Assembly: GCA_941918925.1 (NCBI GenBank)
Contig: OW799235.1
Location: 108,496,076 to 108,560,075 of the forward strand
Length of the DNA: 64,000 nucleotides
Direction: 5' to 3'
Source: Phyto melanocephala
Taxonomy: Eukaryota > Arthropoda > Insecta > Diptera > Rhinophoridae
The notes beneath the pieces were generated by a model that worked only from the letters and a program-made list of their open reading frames with translations, did not search any database and was not told where the DNA came from. This document shows, one piece after another, positions 23,114 through 34,944 of the stretch. Made by a program: the position numbers and the translations under genes. Every line of letters begins with the position of its first letter. Within the stretch, counting starts at the first letter, position 1.

Positions 23114-23881
23114 CAGCGTTGCCGTTTTGGTTACTTTTAACCAAAATTGGTTATTTTTTTTTCCTGATATGTAGATGTGTACTTTTTTTTGATTTTGGTT
23201 ACTTCGCACTAAAATTTTAATATGTATATACATTATGTATTTTATATGCTAATTTTTAAAAACGCACTTTAAAATATGTATGTTTCACATAGCAATGAAG
23301 TATCAAGTATGCAAGAAAGTAGCCTATCAAGCTTGTAGAAACATTAAATTAAAAAAGATATACTCTTTGATTTTTCAAGGAAAGATTTTAAAAATCTTAA
23401 AATAATAAAGTTTTAAGTTTTAATAAAGTTTTAAGTAGTTCAGAGATAAGTTTGGAACCTTTGTTATTATCATTCCCAAAATTTAACAGGTGGTAACGAA
23501 ATAAAGTTTTTATCCCAATGGAAACTTAAGACTTTCAAATATTATTTCAGACAGTGATATAAGTATGTTGAGTTTTGGGATAAAGTGTCTAAACATAAAA
23601 ATGCAATGAACAAAAAGTGTTTCGAAGAACTTATTTATTTTGTTCAAAACTTAATGTCTTTGCCACATAGCTCAGGTGCTGCAGAAATAAGATTGAGTTC
23701 CAAACAATTAACAATGTTATGCAATTAAAAGAATTGTGCATAAATCAAATTGATTCCCATTATGTCTGGTCTGTCAAAACTTTGTTTTAAAAACTTTTTA
23801 AAACAAAAAAAAAACAAATTTAATAATATTAAAATAATTTTTAATTTTGGTCGTAAATTTTTTTTGGTTGTGGCAACACTG
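23114..23881 (+). mobile_element. Non-autonomous hAT element with 8 bp target duplication
   Basis: The ends CAGCGTTGCC and GGCAACACTG form a short terminal inverted repeat of hAT type. The flanks are identical: attacaat at 23106-23113 and 23882-23889. At 768 bp it is too short for a full transposase but still holds a recognisable C-terminal fragment. Confidence 0.85.
23567..23709 (+). pseudogene. hAT transposase C-terminal (dimerisation) fragment
   Basis: An open plus-strand stretch reads VEFWDKVSKHKNAMNKKCFE then LIYFVQNLMSLPHSSGAAEI. LPHSSxAxE is the signature of the hAT C-terminal dimerisation region, which drives multimer formation. The frame starts and ends without context, so this is a relic left after internal deletion. 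Confidence 0.7.
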
Positions 23882-23889
23882 ATTACAAT

Positions 23890-24737
23890 AAATACCAACG
23901 CCCTATTTATTAGAATTTTATTTTAATTTAAAATACAACGTTCAAAAATTCTTTCCAAAACTTGTTATCAATTTAAATATTGACTATAAATATAAGAGTA
24001 TACCTACCAGTATTAATAAATAATACTCGCAGATATTTCTTAGATAACTTTGCAATTTATTAATAGCTTTCGACTAATTCGAATAAAATGTGGCATAAAT
24101 CACATTGCAGATTCTTATGCTCTTATAATGTTTACACTTGTGCTATTTTAAAACTTTCACTAAGAATCTTTTACTTTGTTTAACATTATTGCAACAACTT
24201 AATTAGTTTTGCAATATAAAAACTTTTTAATGAATCGACTCTAAATGTTATTACAGGATAAATAAATTATTAATTAATTAAAACTAGTTCAAAGTTTTCT
24301 AAAGTAATTTTATGAGGAAACTAAAATAATTTTTAAATATGCAAGTACAAGAATAGTTGAAGACTTATTGAAATTGTTGTTTACTCTGCAATCAGTTACA
24401 GTGAACCACACAATTATTCGAACAATTGTATTCATAGAAATAAATGGTCATATTTTAGATTTAAATTAATGTTAGGTTTGTCTGTATTAAATTAAAAGAA
24501 ATTGTGGTTTCTTGCTGTTTAGCAGTTTTAATTGGACAAGTATATAAATGCATATAATATAGTATATAAATACATATACATATGTATTTAGGCAATAAGG
24601 AAAACTGCTTATGTCAAAATTTGTTGTTTTGAAAAAGCACTTTTAAAAATGTTTACCTAATTTTTATAAATTTGTTTAAAACTTAAACTCTATATATTCG
24701 TTTTTGCAATAATTAAAGACCGTAACGATCTTCAGCT
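23890..24737. other. AT-rich noncoding DNA
   Basis: Nothing recognisable. Confidence 0.5.
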
Positions 24738-24968
24738 TATTTTAGGTTAGGTTAGGTTGAAAGGAGGGGCACTAAAAGCCCAAACCCATGACAGGTATAC
24801 ACTTATGCCTAATTGACATGTTGTGCGCTCCATATGACTAGAATAGTTAGAATAGAAAGAGATCAGGAGAAAAAGAGAAGCAGACCAATCCAGAGTCTCT
24901 GGCGGGAATCGAACCCGCAAACCCCCAAACTAGCAGACCAACACACTACTGACTAATACCCGGGTCGC
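24738..24968 (-). mobile_element. tRNA-derived SINE, copy 2
   Basis: On the minus strand from about 24968: an A-box-like stretch 'ttagtcagtagtgtgttgg' and, about 30 bp on, a perfect T-arm/B box 'gcgggttcgattcccgcc', then 'agagactctgg' and a unique body. The 3' end is (AACCT)n-like ('tttcaacctaacctaaaa'). A Pol III promoter inside a tRNA-like head fused to an unrelated body defines a SINE. The 3' half is not tRNA-like and no acceptor stem closes, so this is not a tRNA gene. Confidence 0.7.
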
Positions 24969-26619
24969 TTATTTCTGTGGTTTTCATAGGCAACCGCGTA
25001 TGTTAATTTTTTTATGATTTTGAGTTAATAATGCTATATTGTTTGGCGTTTAAGTCCTTTACTTAGTTTTAAAAATTTCTTAAATAAGATGGACCTATTG
25101 CGATTTTTTCATTGGCATAACAACGTAACTCTACATATATTCAAAAAGCGTTCAGAAATAACGCAGTATGTTGACTTACGTGTGCCTAATGGCAAATTAT
25201 TTTATTTTTTAGAAAAACACACAACCACATACGTTAATATTTTTGAACACATTTGAAAGTTATTTTCTGATAATTTTTCAGTTTATTTTACTTGTGTACA
25301 AATTATGCTGACATACGCTGCTTTATCTGCACACACTTTTAGTTTTCGTACCACTTTGTTTATTTTGATATTCGCTATGAAGAAATTTTTAAGATCTTTA
25401 TTGGCATGAATGGTAAAAAAAAGTTTAAAAAATTTAATACCTAATCCGTTGTTTTATATAAAACAGTTTTGTGGCTCTCCTAAAAATTTGATTTTAAGAC
25501 ATACGTGGTTGACCATGAAAAACAGAGATTTAGTCGTAAGGTAAAATAAGTTATTATTTTAAACTATATGGTGCGTTAAAAATAATATAAGCAATAAGAT
25601 TTTATGCTATAAAAAAATTTTAAAACAAAAAAATTCACTTAAGGACAGTTTCATTACAATGGTTTTATTATCTCAATTTAAGGTTATATCGCCTTAAGCG
25701 GTTATTTCCTTTAGACACAGATATATAAATGCATACATGAGCTATACTTTTTTTGTTTTTTTTTTTTGTTAAAATATGGTGAACAATTTTGTTAAAAGTG
25801 CTAATTATTTTCTTATCAATAATAGATCTATTTTAAAACTAATGACACACAGTGTTTGTTGTTATTGCATATTCTCAATTAAGGTTCTCGTATTTTATAT
25901 TTCAATACATTTTGTTTCACAATTATAAATACACCTTAAATTTGGCTTATATTTTACATTATTAAAAAGCGAAGAACCGTTAAATCTGCATGTATTTAAA
26001 ACTAATAAAAAATTATAAATTTTTTTTTCAAATATGTTTTTAGGGTACCGAAATTAAAAAAATATCTAATGCGTTTTGTTCTTAAGTTCTTTTGGTCTTT
26101 TGACTTTTCTTTTTTTTCAACCTCTGCAACTTTTCTGTTAATAAAAAGAAGTAGAAACCTTTAAAGTTAATTTTTTTTAAATTAAATCTGTTTTCTTTTC
26201 GTTAAAAAATAATTAACTTAATGTTAGTGGAAGTCAAAATTATGAAAGTTAGAACTGGAATTCGATAACGGATTCAAAAACTATATATTAAAGATATAAC
26301 TGAAGCACTTATGTTGGACGCCGAGAATAGCGGTTAAATGTTCTGTGTATAATATTCATTATAAAACTTATTATTAAGTAACACTGTTCATTGTTTTTTT
26401 TACGTTTTTCTTATTTGTTCTATTGTACTCAATGTTTTTGTTATGATTTATCGTTTCTTTATATCGTCGTCTATTCTATTCTACTTTGTTTGAAAACATA
26501 AACATTAAGAAATCTGTAGAAACTAGTGAGAATACTGTGTTGTGATATATGTTTACACTGAAATATAGTAATTGAAAGTAGTGTGAAATAGAACACATAA
26601 CTTTTGGACCATTTTACGC
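24969..26619. other. AT-rich noncoding DNA
   Basis: Nothing recognisable. Confidence 0.5.
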
Positions 26620-27479
26620 ACCTCTTTAGTACGTACCGAGGAAAATATTGATGCTATATCGGCCAGTATCAATGAAGATCATGATGGTCAATTTGACGCC
26701 GCGTTGTCAACAATTGAATTTGTGTTACAGTGAGTAAAGGAAGGTACAGTGGGATGATTTTGTTTTTTTTTTTTGTTCTTAACATGTGGTTTCCAGAGAC
26801 CTGCGCCGAGCACTTTTCGTCGGCGGCGGCGGCTTGTTTATAAATGATCGGCGGCGGCTTAAATTCGGCTGTGAGCCGGCTGAGAGATTCATACACATCA
26901 GTCATTTGTTAACAATAATGTTTAGTTAAAAAACACAGTTTTTTATATGTATTACAATTAAATTTACACAATTTTATATCAAATTTAATTTATTTACCAA
27001 AAAGATATATAAGTGTTTTAATTCAATATAAAAGAAGTTGATGTCAATATAAAAATTTATATATATACATTTAACATTAAATTAAAAAAACTACGTTTAA
27101 ATTTATAAAATAGTCAATTCAATGTATACATATGTAGATACATAACACACTTGATCAACAAGTGGGTATATACTCGAATTTCTAAAATTTTTAGTAGAGG
27201 CCAACAACTGTTATTGATTAAATTTTAAGTGGATTTAAAAATCAAAATACATCATGGTAAATAAATTCCATTAAAAAATTAACTTAAAATTTTTCCTTAA
27301 TTTTTCTTATACATACTGTTGTATTGTAAAAAAAAAAATATTTTTTGAGTTACTATAATTTTTGGGTTTTCCATATCAATGTACAATTTGAAGTTTAAAA
27401 TGTTTAAATATCTATTTAACAATAAAATGTTTTAATATACACAATTTAAAGTGGATAAATCTGCTATTTTTTGCACAAA

Positions 27480-28140
27480 AATAAACATGTTCTTAAAAGT
27501 ACCAAACTGTTTTCCCCAATTTTCCCCTTTCTATCCTGTTATGAATGTGTTTAAAATTTTCTAAATTACATTATCTTTAATGTCTAGTGTCTTTTACAAA
27601 TTATAGGCAAATTTGCCCTATAATAAGGAATAATACATATTTTCCGGTATTTTCCCCTTTTCGGTACCTTTTTTGTCCACCAAAAGGTTTTCCAAAATTT
27701 AACCTATATAATTGCCCATATTCTATTAGGCGATAATAATTATCAAATTATGTCCTAATGAATAGTATAAGGAAAACTAAAAAAAAGGACAAAAAAGAGA
27801 GAAAATGTTTACCCTTTATACATGCAAATTTGAAAAAAGTGTCGAAATTTAATCAATATTTTTGCGCGCATTAACTATGTAAAACAATTTGAATATTTTT
27901 TTCCTTGCATTATGTGTTCAGAAATTACATAGGGTATCAAAAAAGTACCAAATTATAGTTTTTACCCGCTTTTTCCCCCTAGGGGTTGAAAATTCAAAAA
28001 AAAGCCAGACACCTGTTAGCTTATTTTTTGTGTAAATTACAATACTTTTTCAAGTTAATTTGTATCATTTTTAGTTTAGCAGATATTAGGTTACCGAATT
28101 TATCCGTTTTTACCCTTTTTAAGTACGAATTTTTGATTTC
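27480..28140. repeat. Unclassified dispersed repeat with AAAGTACCAAA/TTTACCCG blocks
   Basis: Blocks 'aaagtaccaaa', 'tttttacccg', 'cagacacctgtta', 'ggttaccgaatttatccg' occur in the same order, inverted, at about 47490-47700. Similar wording recurs within the segment (27500, 27940), so it may be a diverged tandem pair. It lies inside the hAT element. Confidence 0.5.
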
Positions 28141-28289
28141 TTCTCAGTGGAGCTATACATTGTCAATATTTTATGTCTCTAGCTCTTTGCGTTTGGGCTG
28201 TGCGATTATGAATCATTCAATCACGTTACTCCTTTTTAAATCTATATATAGATATAAATATGGGAGCTTAAAATAAATAATTTTAAAAA

Positions 28290-28440
28290 GATCTCTGACA
28301 GACGGAAATTGCTCAGTCAACTTCCCTATTAATAGTTTCAATAAATATGTACTTTTTGGCGTCGAAATGAAAATTGTGTGAATTAAAAACGGAATGGCAA
28401 AGATTTATATAACCTTGCCACCACAGGTGAAGGGCATAAT
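28290..28440 (-). mobile_element. Fragment of the short DINE-1-like subfamily
   Basis: The reverse complement contains 'cccttcacctgtggtggcaagg', 'ttgccattccgtttttaatt' and 'ttttcatttcgacgccaaaaagt', diverged 5' blocks of the short DINE-like family. Confidence 0.45.
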
Positions 28441-29507
28441 AATTTTGTGGTAAAAATTATTTTTTATTTAAAAATCCAGTTTATAGGTTTTTTAAATTCT
28501 AACTATTTAAGTTTTTAAAAAAATCGATCACGCAAGAAAAACATATTTCTAATACAAAAACATTTACTCCTTCAAGCACATTGAAGTCTCGTTAAAACAT
28601 ATTTGCACAAATGTATTTTCCGAAAACTGGTTTGTTTTCCATTTATAGTTGTTCGAAATATTCCCAAACAGCAGATCCGTTAGAATTTTTTTATAAAGTA
28701 CTATTTTTGCCTTTTCTTTAATATTATCTTTTTTTTCAAAATTTCTTCGTATTTAAGGATGTCACCTCTTCCAAAGTTTGTGCAATTATCAGAATTATCC
28801 GATTCTGAAGAAGAATCTGCAAATAATCTATTTCCAAAACTTTTAAAAAAGTTTGTTATTTTACTATCCCGTACAATTCTCTTAATACCACAAACTATTT
28901 ACAAGTTTATTACACAAACTAACATTTAACACTCACAAATTAATTTTTTGAATAACGGTAATTTTTTCATTGGAATTAAGGATTACTATACAAAATTTTT
29001 CTGTTATAAGTTATAATCAATGCAAGAAAAAATATAAACGGCGGCTAAATTTAAGCCGACACAAAGCCGAAAAATCATCGGCGGCGGCGGCTTGATACGA
29101 ATGCTCGGCGGCCCAGGTGAGCCGGCTTTCAGCCGTTCGGCGCAGGTCTCTGGTGGTTTCATGACGATACTACATGCCACACGGAACCGATACCATAAAA
29201 CTAGTTAGAGGCGTATTTGTTGAGCATTTAATAAAAAACTTGGAGCTGTCCATTGGTCACCGAGATCATGCGATTTGATCCCATTGGACTATTTTTTGTT
29301 TAGATACGTTAAGTATCTCGTATACAGGGACAAACAAACCATAATTCCAGTACTTAAGGACAACATTACAGCTGCCATTGGTGAAATACTGGCCGAAATG
29401 ATGCTAAAGTTGTATCTTACGGATTGACCGCATACGGTGTAGCCGCGAGCAGCATTTCAATGAAATAATTTTTAAAAAGAAAATGGCAGGCATTAATTTT
29501 TCGCCCT

Positions 29508-29817
29508 AAATAAATATTTCACTTTTGCAAATTTTCTGCTTTTTTAACATTTTTAAAACTCAAACGTTTAAAAAATCGCCAACTAAAAAATTTTTTTAAA
29601 ATCATCTGATTCAGGCGCATGGCTAAACTAATTTCTAATCTTTAATCATAGCAGCCATACCTAAATAAGAGAATTAAGCGATAAACCGTCCAAACAGTTG
29701 CTACAGAAATCAGTGCTATAAAGTTTAATTTAAAGTTCGCCGTCGCCACGAACCAATAAATTTTTCTTTAAAGTTCTATTTCTTTCTGCGTGAATATTTT
29801 AAAGCGGATAATCGCAT
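29508..29817. other. AT-rich noncoding DNA
   Basis: Nothing recognisable. Confidence 0.5.
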
Positions 29818-30355
29818 AGCGGTACATAAACAACTGAGATATGAGCGAAAACACACGGTCACTTCGTTTTTTTTTAACACAATAAAAACATACAACAACA
29901 ACATACATACAAACGTGGTATACTGGTTAGAGTAAACGAATACCAGCTGAGCCAACAATAACTTTTTTTTTTATTTTTTATATATATATTTTTATTATTT
30001 TTTTTTTTTTTAATTTTTATTTTTTTTTTTAATATTTTTTTATTTGTTTTTAATTTTTTTTATTTTTTTTATATATTTTTTTATTTTTATATATATTATT
30101 TATATTTTTTATTATCTTTTTATCTCTTTTTTTTAATTTTTTTTATTTTTTTTTTTTCAATTTTTATTTTTTTTTTTTAATTTTTTTTTTTAACATACAT
30201 TCATAAATTTATAATTTTATAATGGGATGTTTTTTATATGTATGTATGTACGTATTTCATATGAGATGAATTGTGATACAAACTATTGTTATTGCACGAC
30301 TACGCGTTGTGAAGGGTATATAAGATTCGGCACGGTCGAATATAGCACTCTTATT
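29818..30355 (+). mobile_element. DINE-1-like element, short subfamily, 5'-truncated
   Basis: It starts inside the family at 'ggtacataaacaactgaga', then a T-rich low-complexity tract (29950-30192). It ends with 'gaagggtatataagattcgg', the hairpin (cggcacggtcg, one arm mutated) and 'tatagcactcttatttg'. The T-rich tract replaces the A-rich tract seen at 1385-1560, so this region is an unstable simple-sequence block in the family. Confidence 0.6.
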
Positions 30356-31527
30356 TGTTTTACGTTGGTTTGCGATGACGTTTCTAGTAGTTGTTAAAAT
30401 CATTTAATCGATAAAAATGTAAATTTTTTTTATAGAAAAGAAATACATGCTTTTTTCGAACAAGTGGTTTCTAAAGAGAAATTAATCAGCACTTTTGAAA
30501 AAAATGTTGCAGTTAAAGTGCAACTTTATTGGAAATATAAATGAACTAAGTGTAATTATAGTTATGCAACACAATATTTAACCTACACCTAAATACATAA
30601 AGTACTACAAGTACCTGCCTTTGAGTCAAAATATTTATATACATATTATGTATATACACATGTACAGACTCTATTAAGACATAATAAGTAGTTGTAAGTA
30701 GTTCTGGCCATTAGAGCTAGCAGACATGTTATATTTGCTTGCGTCATTTTGTGTATAACGTTTCTCTTATTGTATTTTATAACAAGTAGTTGTTTATTTA
30801 GTGTTAGTGCAGAGTAGAAAATTAAAATTTTGTTAAAAGATGCAAAATAAAATGCAATTCTCCCTAACGTTCAATATCTTAAGATATTTTAAACTTTTCA
30901 AAACTTCTTTTAAAGAAGTCAACTTTCTCATAACGTTGATCGTTAATTTTTTACTGATTTTTTTTTTATTTCAAACTTTCAATAGTAAAGAAACCTTTGT
31001 TGTTGTTCACCTAAAACTTTGTTCATTATATTTGTTAATTGTCTTTTCTATTCAAAAATATTTTTTCTCTTACTTTTTTGTATAATGTGTTGGTGTATTT
31101 CATTTGTAAATACTTCTAACATTGAGCTATTAATGAACGTTATCTTAACTAGGCTTTTTTCCACAGAAATAGCATTAACTATTTGTTGTATTTGAAGGTA
31201 AAACTAAAGTTATGAAAAAGTTTTAAGTGCTAATTTAAAACTGTGGGAAGCATTAACTTGTATTTATATAAAATCCAAATTGAACTACACCTCTTGTTAT
31301 ATGTTTACAAGTACATACTCTTATTTTAATGTATAATATAACAAACAAAAAAGTTAAGTTTATAATTGGCATTTGTAAGATATAACCAATAATATTGGGT
31401 TATATAATTATTTACAGGAGATTTGAAATAATTTAGGTTTCAAAAAAAATATTTTATCTCCTTTTATATCTTCATCTCTTTATATCTTTAAAATTAATAA
31501 CTTATTTAAAATTATTTTGTTTTCCAG
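30356..31527. other. Noncoding DNA upstream of the first recognised exon
   Basis: Probably an intron of the large gene, because the exon at 31528 begins with a 3' splice site. A T-rich open frame at 30840-31085 shows no coding character. Confidence 0.5.
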
Positions 31528-33364
31528 AATCTGCTACAGACGTTTCTGTGAATGAGTTAAGTTCATCAAATTCAGCCACTGCCAAAACTAGCTGCCAACA
31601 ACAAAAACAATCTGATTCAACACAACAGGAGTCATTATCTAAACCACAATCTAGAAAATTACCTAAACGCTATCAAGGACATCATCCGCACTTTCATCAT
31701 CACACAGCACCAGCTTACTATACAGATCTACATTTAAAGATCCATACTCCCGAAGCCAAGGATTCGGTTAATGAAAACTATCAAAGTGTCTATCGGACAC
31801 CATCAAAACTAATCAAAGAAGAACATCAGTTTCCAAAAACAACAACAGCCACACTACCGGCACCTATATCCTTAAGTCCTCAGCAAAGTTTGGCCAAGGA
31901 AACTGCTGTGGAGAGTGTGGGAAAATCATCATTTTTTCGTGGGGCTTACACTCACAGCGATCAAAATTATCGACAGCAGAATCGCAACGATTCTTCTTAT
32001 ATGCCATCAAACAGAAGATCACTGAAACCTATCAAAGGTAATAGTAGTTCTCCTTCTGATTTCATTTTAAAAGAGTCTAATAGTCACCATTCACCATTAG
32101 CAGCATCGGTTCAAGCGACTGATGGTAGTGTAGATTTTGCTCGTGTAAATTTTAAGCCTAGTATTACAGCTGACGCGGAATCACCACTGCAGAACGTAAC
32201 CGGTCGTAGTCGAAATAACCAACGTTTTGTCAGCCGTAAACGGGCGGTTAGGGTGCGCAGTGAATCGCGTCCAATAAGTGCTTTGTATGATATAATATGC
32301 AAAGAAAAAGGTCTCGATATAGCCACCACCACTACGAACGACGAAGATTCCTCGTCCTCTCATAGTCACGTCGACGAAAAAGTACACTCCACCAATTTAA
32401 TCAGTAAAACGCGTAGATCACATTCAAGATCTGTGTCACGCCAAAATAAGTCTTCGATGGCTAATAACAATAATTCCAATATATCCGGTGGTCTAGGCAA
32501 CAATTCGTCTGGTGGTGATCACCCTCAACACAGATTGGCTCTACAACATAAGAAACGTAACGAAAAATACTCACCAAATAGAATTTGCATAAACGATCTA
32601 AGTGATGATGACGACGAAGAGGACATCCATCGCTTAGAAGGTGGCTGTTCGCGTAGAAACTATCGTTTGAATAATGCGCACAAAATAGGCAATCTTTGGG
32701 ATGAATTAGAACACAACAAGTCCTCTTCACTACCGCCGGGTTTAGTAAATCATGATAGTCATGACTCATTATCTGACCTAGCAAAAAACAATCATAAACC
32801 ACCTCTAGAATGTGTTAAGCCTAGTTGTGATAGTAAAATTGTATCAAGTTTCAATGCTAATCATGCTAAATCATCAAATCCATCATTATCATCAAATACC
32901 ACCACCAATTTAAGTGTAGAACCCATTCATTTACATTTGAGTAGTAGTTCGCTACATGATCAACCAAATACAGGTGCTGGCACCAACACCACCAGTAATC
33001 AAACTCAACGAGACAAACAAGATCAGTTGCTGCAGCGACAACATTTAGCAACAGCTTCACCAAAATTTGATCGATATTCACGTAAACATCGACGTTTGCG
33101 TGACGATAAAACGAGACGTCATACTGATGGTGCCATTAAACTTAATCCGTCTAAGTTTAATGATTTCGATGGTGATGATATTTATCATCAAAACAATGAT
33201 AATGATGACGATCACCATCAGCCTCAACGTAATGATAATGGTGAGGGCTACAGTGAAGACGATGATGATGATTATGATAAACAACTACATCAATATCATG
33301 ATTTAAATGGTGCCGGTCACGATTTTCATACTTCAGTTGGTAATGCTGGTGCAAATGCTAAAAG
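31528..33364 (+). CDS. Internal exon of a large gene encoding a low-complexity, mostly disordered protein
   Basis: The 3' splice site (ttttgttttccag) ends at 31527, and the donor AAAG|GTAAGT follows at 33365. The frame is open from 31530, entering in phase with one base from the previous exon and leaving two bases for the next. It encodes about 611 residues rich in Ser, Asn, His, Gln and Asp. A more ordered-looking basic stretch, KRAVRVRSESRPISALYDII, lies around codon 235. Further on are an acidic SDDDDEED patch, the segment GNLWDELEHNKSSSLPPGL, and Asp/Asn-rich runs near the end. There is no signal peptide, membrane segment or enzyme motif. The conserved-looking segments suggest a scaffold or signalling protein with neuronal-type huge introns, but I cannot name it. 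The earlier GTG/ATG positions are not starts. Confidence 0.85.
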
Positions 33365-34944
33365 GTAAGTGTTTTTGAAAAATTATGCTTTTTTCCCGAT
33401 TGTGTTTTTTATTTAAATTTTCTAGCTGTGTGTAGTTTAACAAATTCATACAGAGTTGATTTTTTACTTATCTTTTGCTTTTTCTTTCACCACAATAATC
33501 ATTTACCTAGACTTTGAATTAGTAATTTTGTAATTATCCTTGAACTTGAATACCTGCATTAACATGGTTGTTAAATTGTTAATGGCCGGTTCTAGGAACT
33601 AAGTTTACATCTGTGGGTTCATTAAACTAAATGAGGAATATGTGCAAATGATTTTGAAACCAAAATGTGAATATGTGGGTTAACGAAAAGTTTAATGTAA
33701 TTTAGTTCTACAATTGATTTATTCATGCAAGATTCAAATTCTGTGTAACAAATGCTAGTAATACCAGTTATAGAAAGATGGCGGAACCGAATTTAAGTTA
33801 TTAGAATGAGTTTATTGCTTTAATAATTACTCGTGCATATAGTTTTTAAATATAAGTTTTTGATTAAAATACTTTCGCTTTGTAAAATGTATTCACTCAT
33901 TTGTTGCAAGCAAAACTTTTTTAATACTTGTATTGTATGGCTCAGTTGTATGGGATTCCAACTATAAAATTAATATTGATCTAATCGAATTCGTCCAGAA
34001 ACAGTTTCTACTTTTTTTGTCATACAAATGTGTATCGAGGATAAAAATCATTTTTGATAAATGTAAGATTCTAAAGTATTTTAAAACTCTTTCCGCTTAG
34101 CTTGTTCTTCAAATTTGAGAAGTTTATTAAAAACTTTGAAACCCTATTAAATATCTGCATAGAAAATCCGTGAAACGCTAGTGACTTCTGTTAAAGTCAA
34201 CACACAACCAAAAATTAAAATAGTTCGTTTTGAAACAAATTAAAAAAAAAACGCTTTCATATTAGTTTAGTTAGTTACCTAACTTTATACATATTTATAA
34301 TATGGCAAAAACTTGTTGAAAAACAACAACAAAATAAATATTAAAAAAACTTTAACATCATCTAAATTTTATTGCAAATTAGATAACCTACAATTTGCAA
34401 TAAATACGGATCTATTTCGGATTTTTTTTAATTAAATGTTAAACATCATCCTAAAATGTTTTTAATGTTGTCTACTGGTTGATGAAATTATTACTTTCGT
34501 TCAATTAACTTTCTTAAAATCCGCTTCACTTTCAATCTACTGCAAATATGTTTTACGCAAAAACAAGAAAAAAATTAAAACAACAATTTTATAAACACCC
34601 ATTGATTTCTTTAAGTTAATAAATTATTTATTAAACTTTGGAAATTTTCTCAGGTTTATATTTCTATTCATTGCTTTTTGTTGTATGCGCGCATGTAGTT
34701 AAACAAGCTTTTGACAAATTAAGGTGTAACCAATACGGCAACCATATTCATTCATCTATCACTAAAAAACAAAACATTATTAACTGCTTACTATTGTTGT
34801 TATAGTAGATAGTTATTGGCTAGCTGTTTAGTGTCATAAAAATATTTTTTTATATAAATTTTTATCTTCATTCATACTTATGTACATGATCATTTATGTA
34901 GCATAAATATGCAAAATTTATAGTTTCATGATGCATTTGTTATA
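33365..34944. other. Intron, 5' part
   Basis: AT-rich intron sequence after the donor. No element is recognised before the mariner at 34945. Confidence 0.7.

Larger units (their letters stand above)
26794..29152. mobile_element. hAT-superfamily element (2359 bp) with GC-rich subterminal repeats
   Basis: The left end CAGAGACCTGCGCCGA is matched by the inverted right end TCGGCGCAGGTCTCTG. The flanks are identical, gtggtttc (26786-26793 and 29153-29160), an 8 bp target duplication that defines hAT. Both subterminal regions carry GC-rich CGGCGG/GCCGGC repeats that stand out in the AT-rich surroundings and are probably transposase-binding repeats. No intact transposase is seen. A short plus-strand frame near 28760 begins MSPLPKFVQLSELSDSEEES. 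Two other repeats are nested inside. Confidence 0.85.
26620..29507 (+). pseudogene. Mariner/Tc1 transposase relic split by a hAT insertion
   Basis: Two pieces flank the hAT element. The left piece (about 26620-26730) reads RTEENIDAISASINEDHDGQ, like the helix-turn-helix linker 'RTPENI..V..S....' of mariner transposases. The right piece resumes exactly after the 8 bp duplication with WFHDDTTCHTEP (the WFQQDGATCHTA catalytic region). It continues with frames resembling CDLIPLDYFLF.YVKYLVYRDK and ends REQHFNEIIFKKKMAG before a stop at about 29507. Most of the segment between the HTH and the second Asp is gone, and stops and frameshifts are frequent. It is an old dead copy. Confidence 0.65.

Noticed and set aside
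24885..24968. Possible functional tRNA gene on the minus strand
   Set aside because: The A and B boxes and T arm are good, but no closing acceptor stem is seen and the 3' part is an unrelated body repeated at 1865-2062, so it is a SINE head.
29950..30192. Long T-rich tract as a possible retroelement poly(A) tail
   Set aside because: It is the simple-sequence middle of a DINE-like element, interrupted by A's, and no retroelement body adjoins it.
30840..31085. Plus-strand open frame of 81 codons just before the large gene's exon
   Set aside because: Same T-rich composition, no domain, no splice connection in phase with the exon at 31528.
32111..33354. Several open frames overlapping the large exon on either strand
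   Set aside because: They are shadows of the biased codons (His/Asp/Asn/Ser runs) of the real exon.
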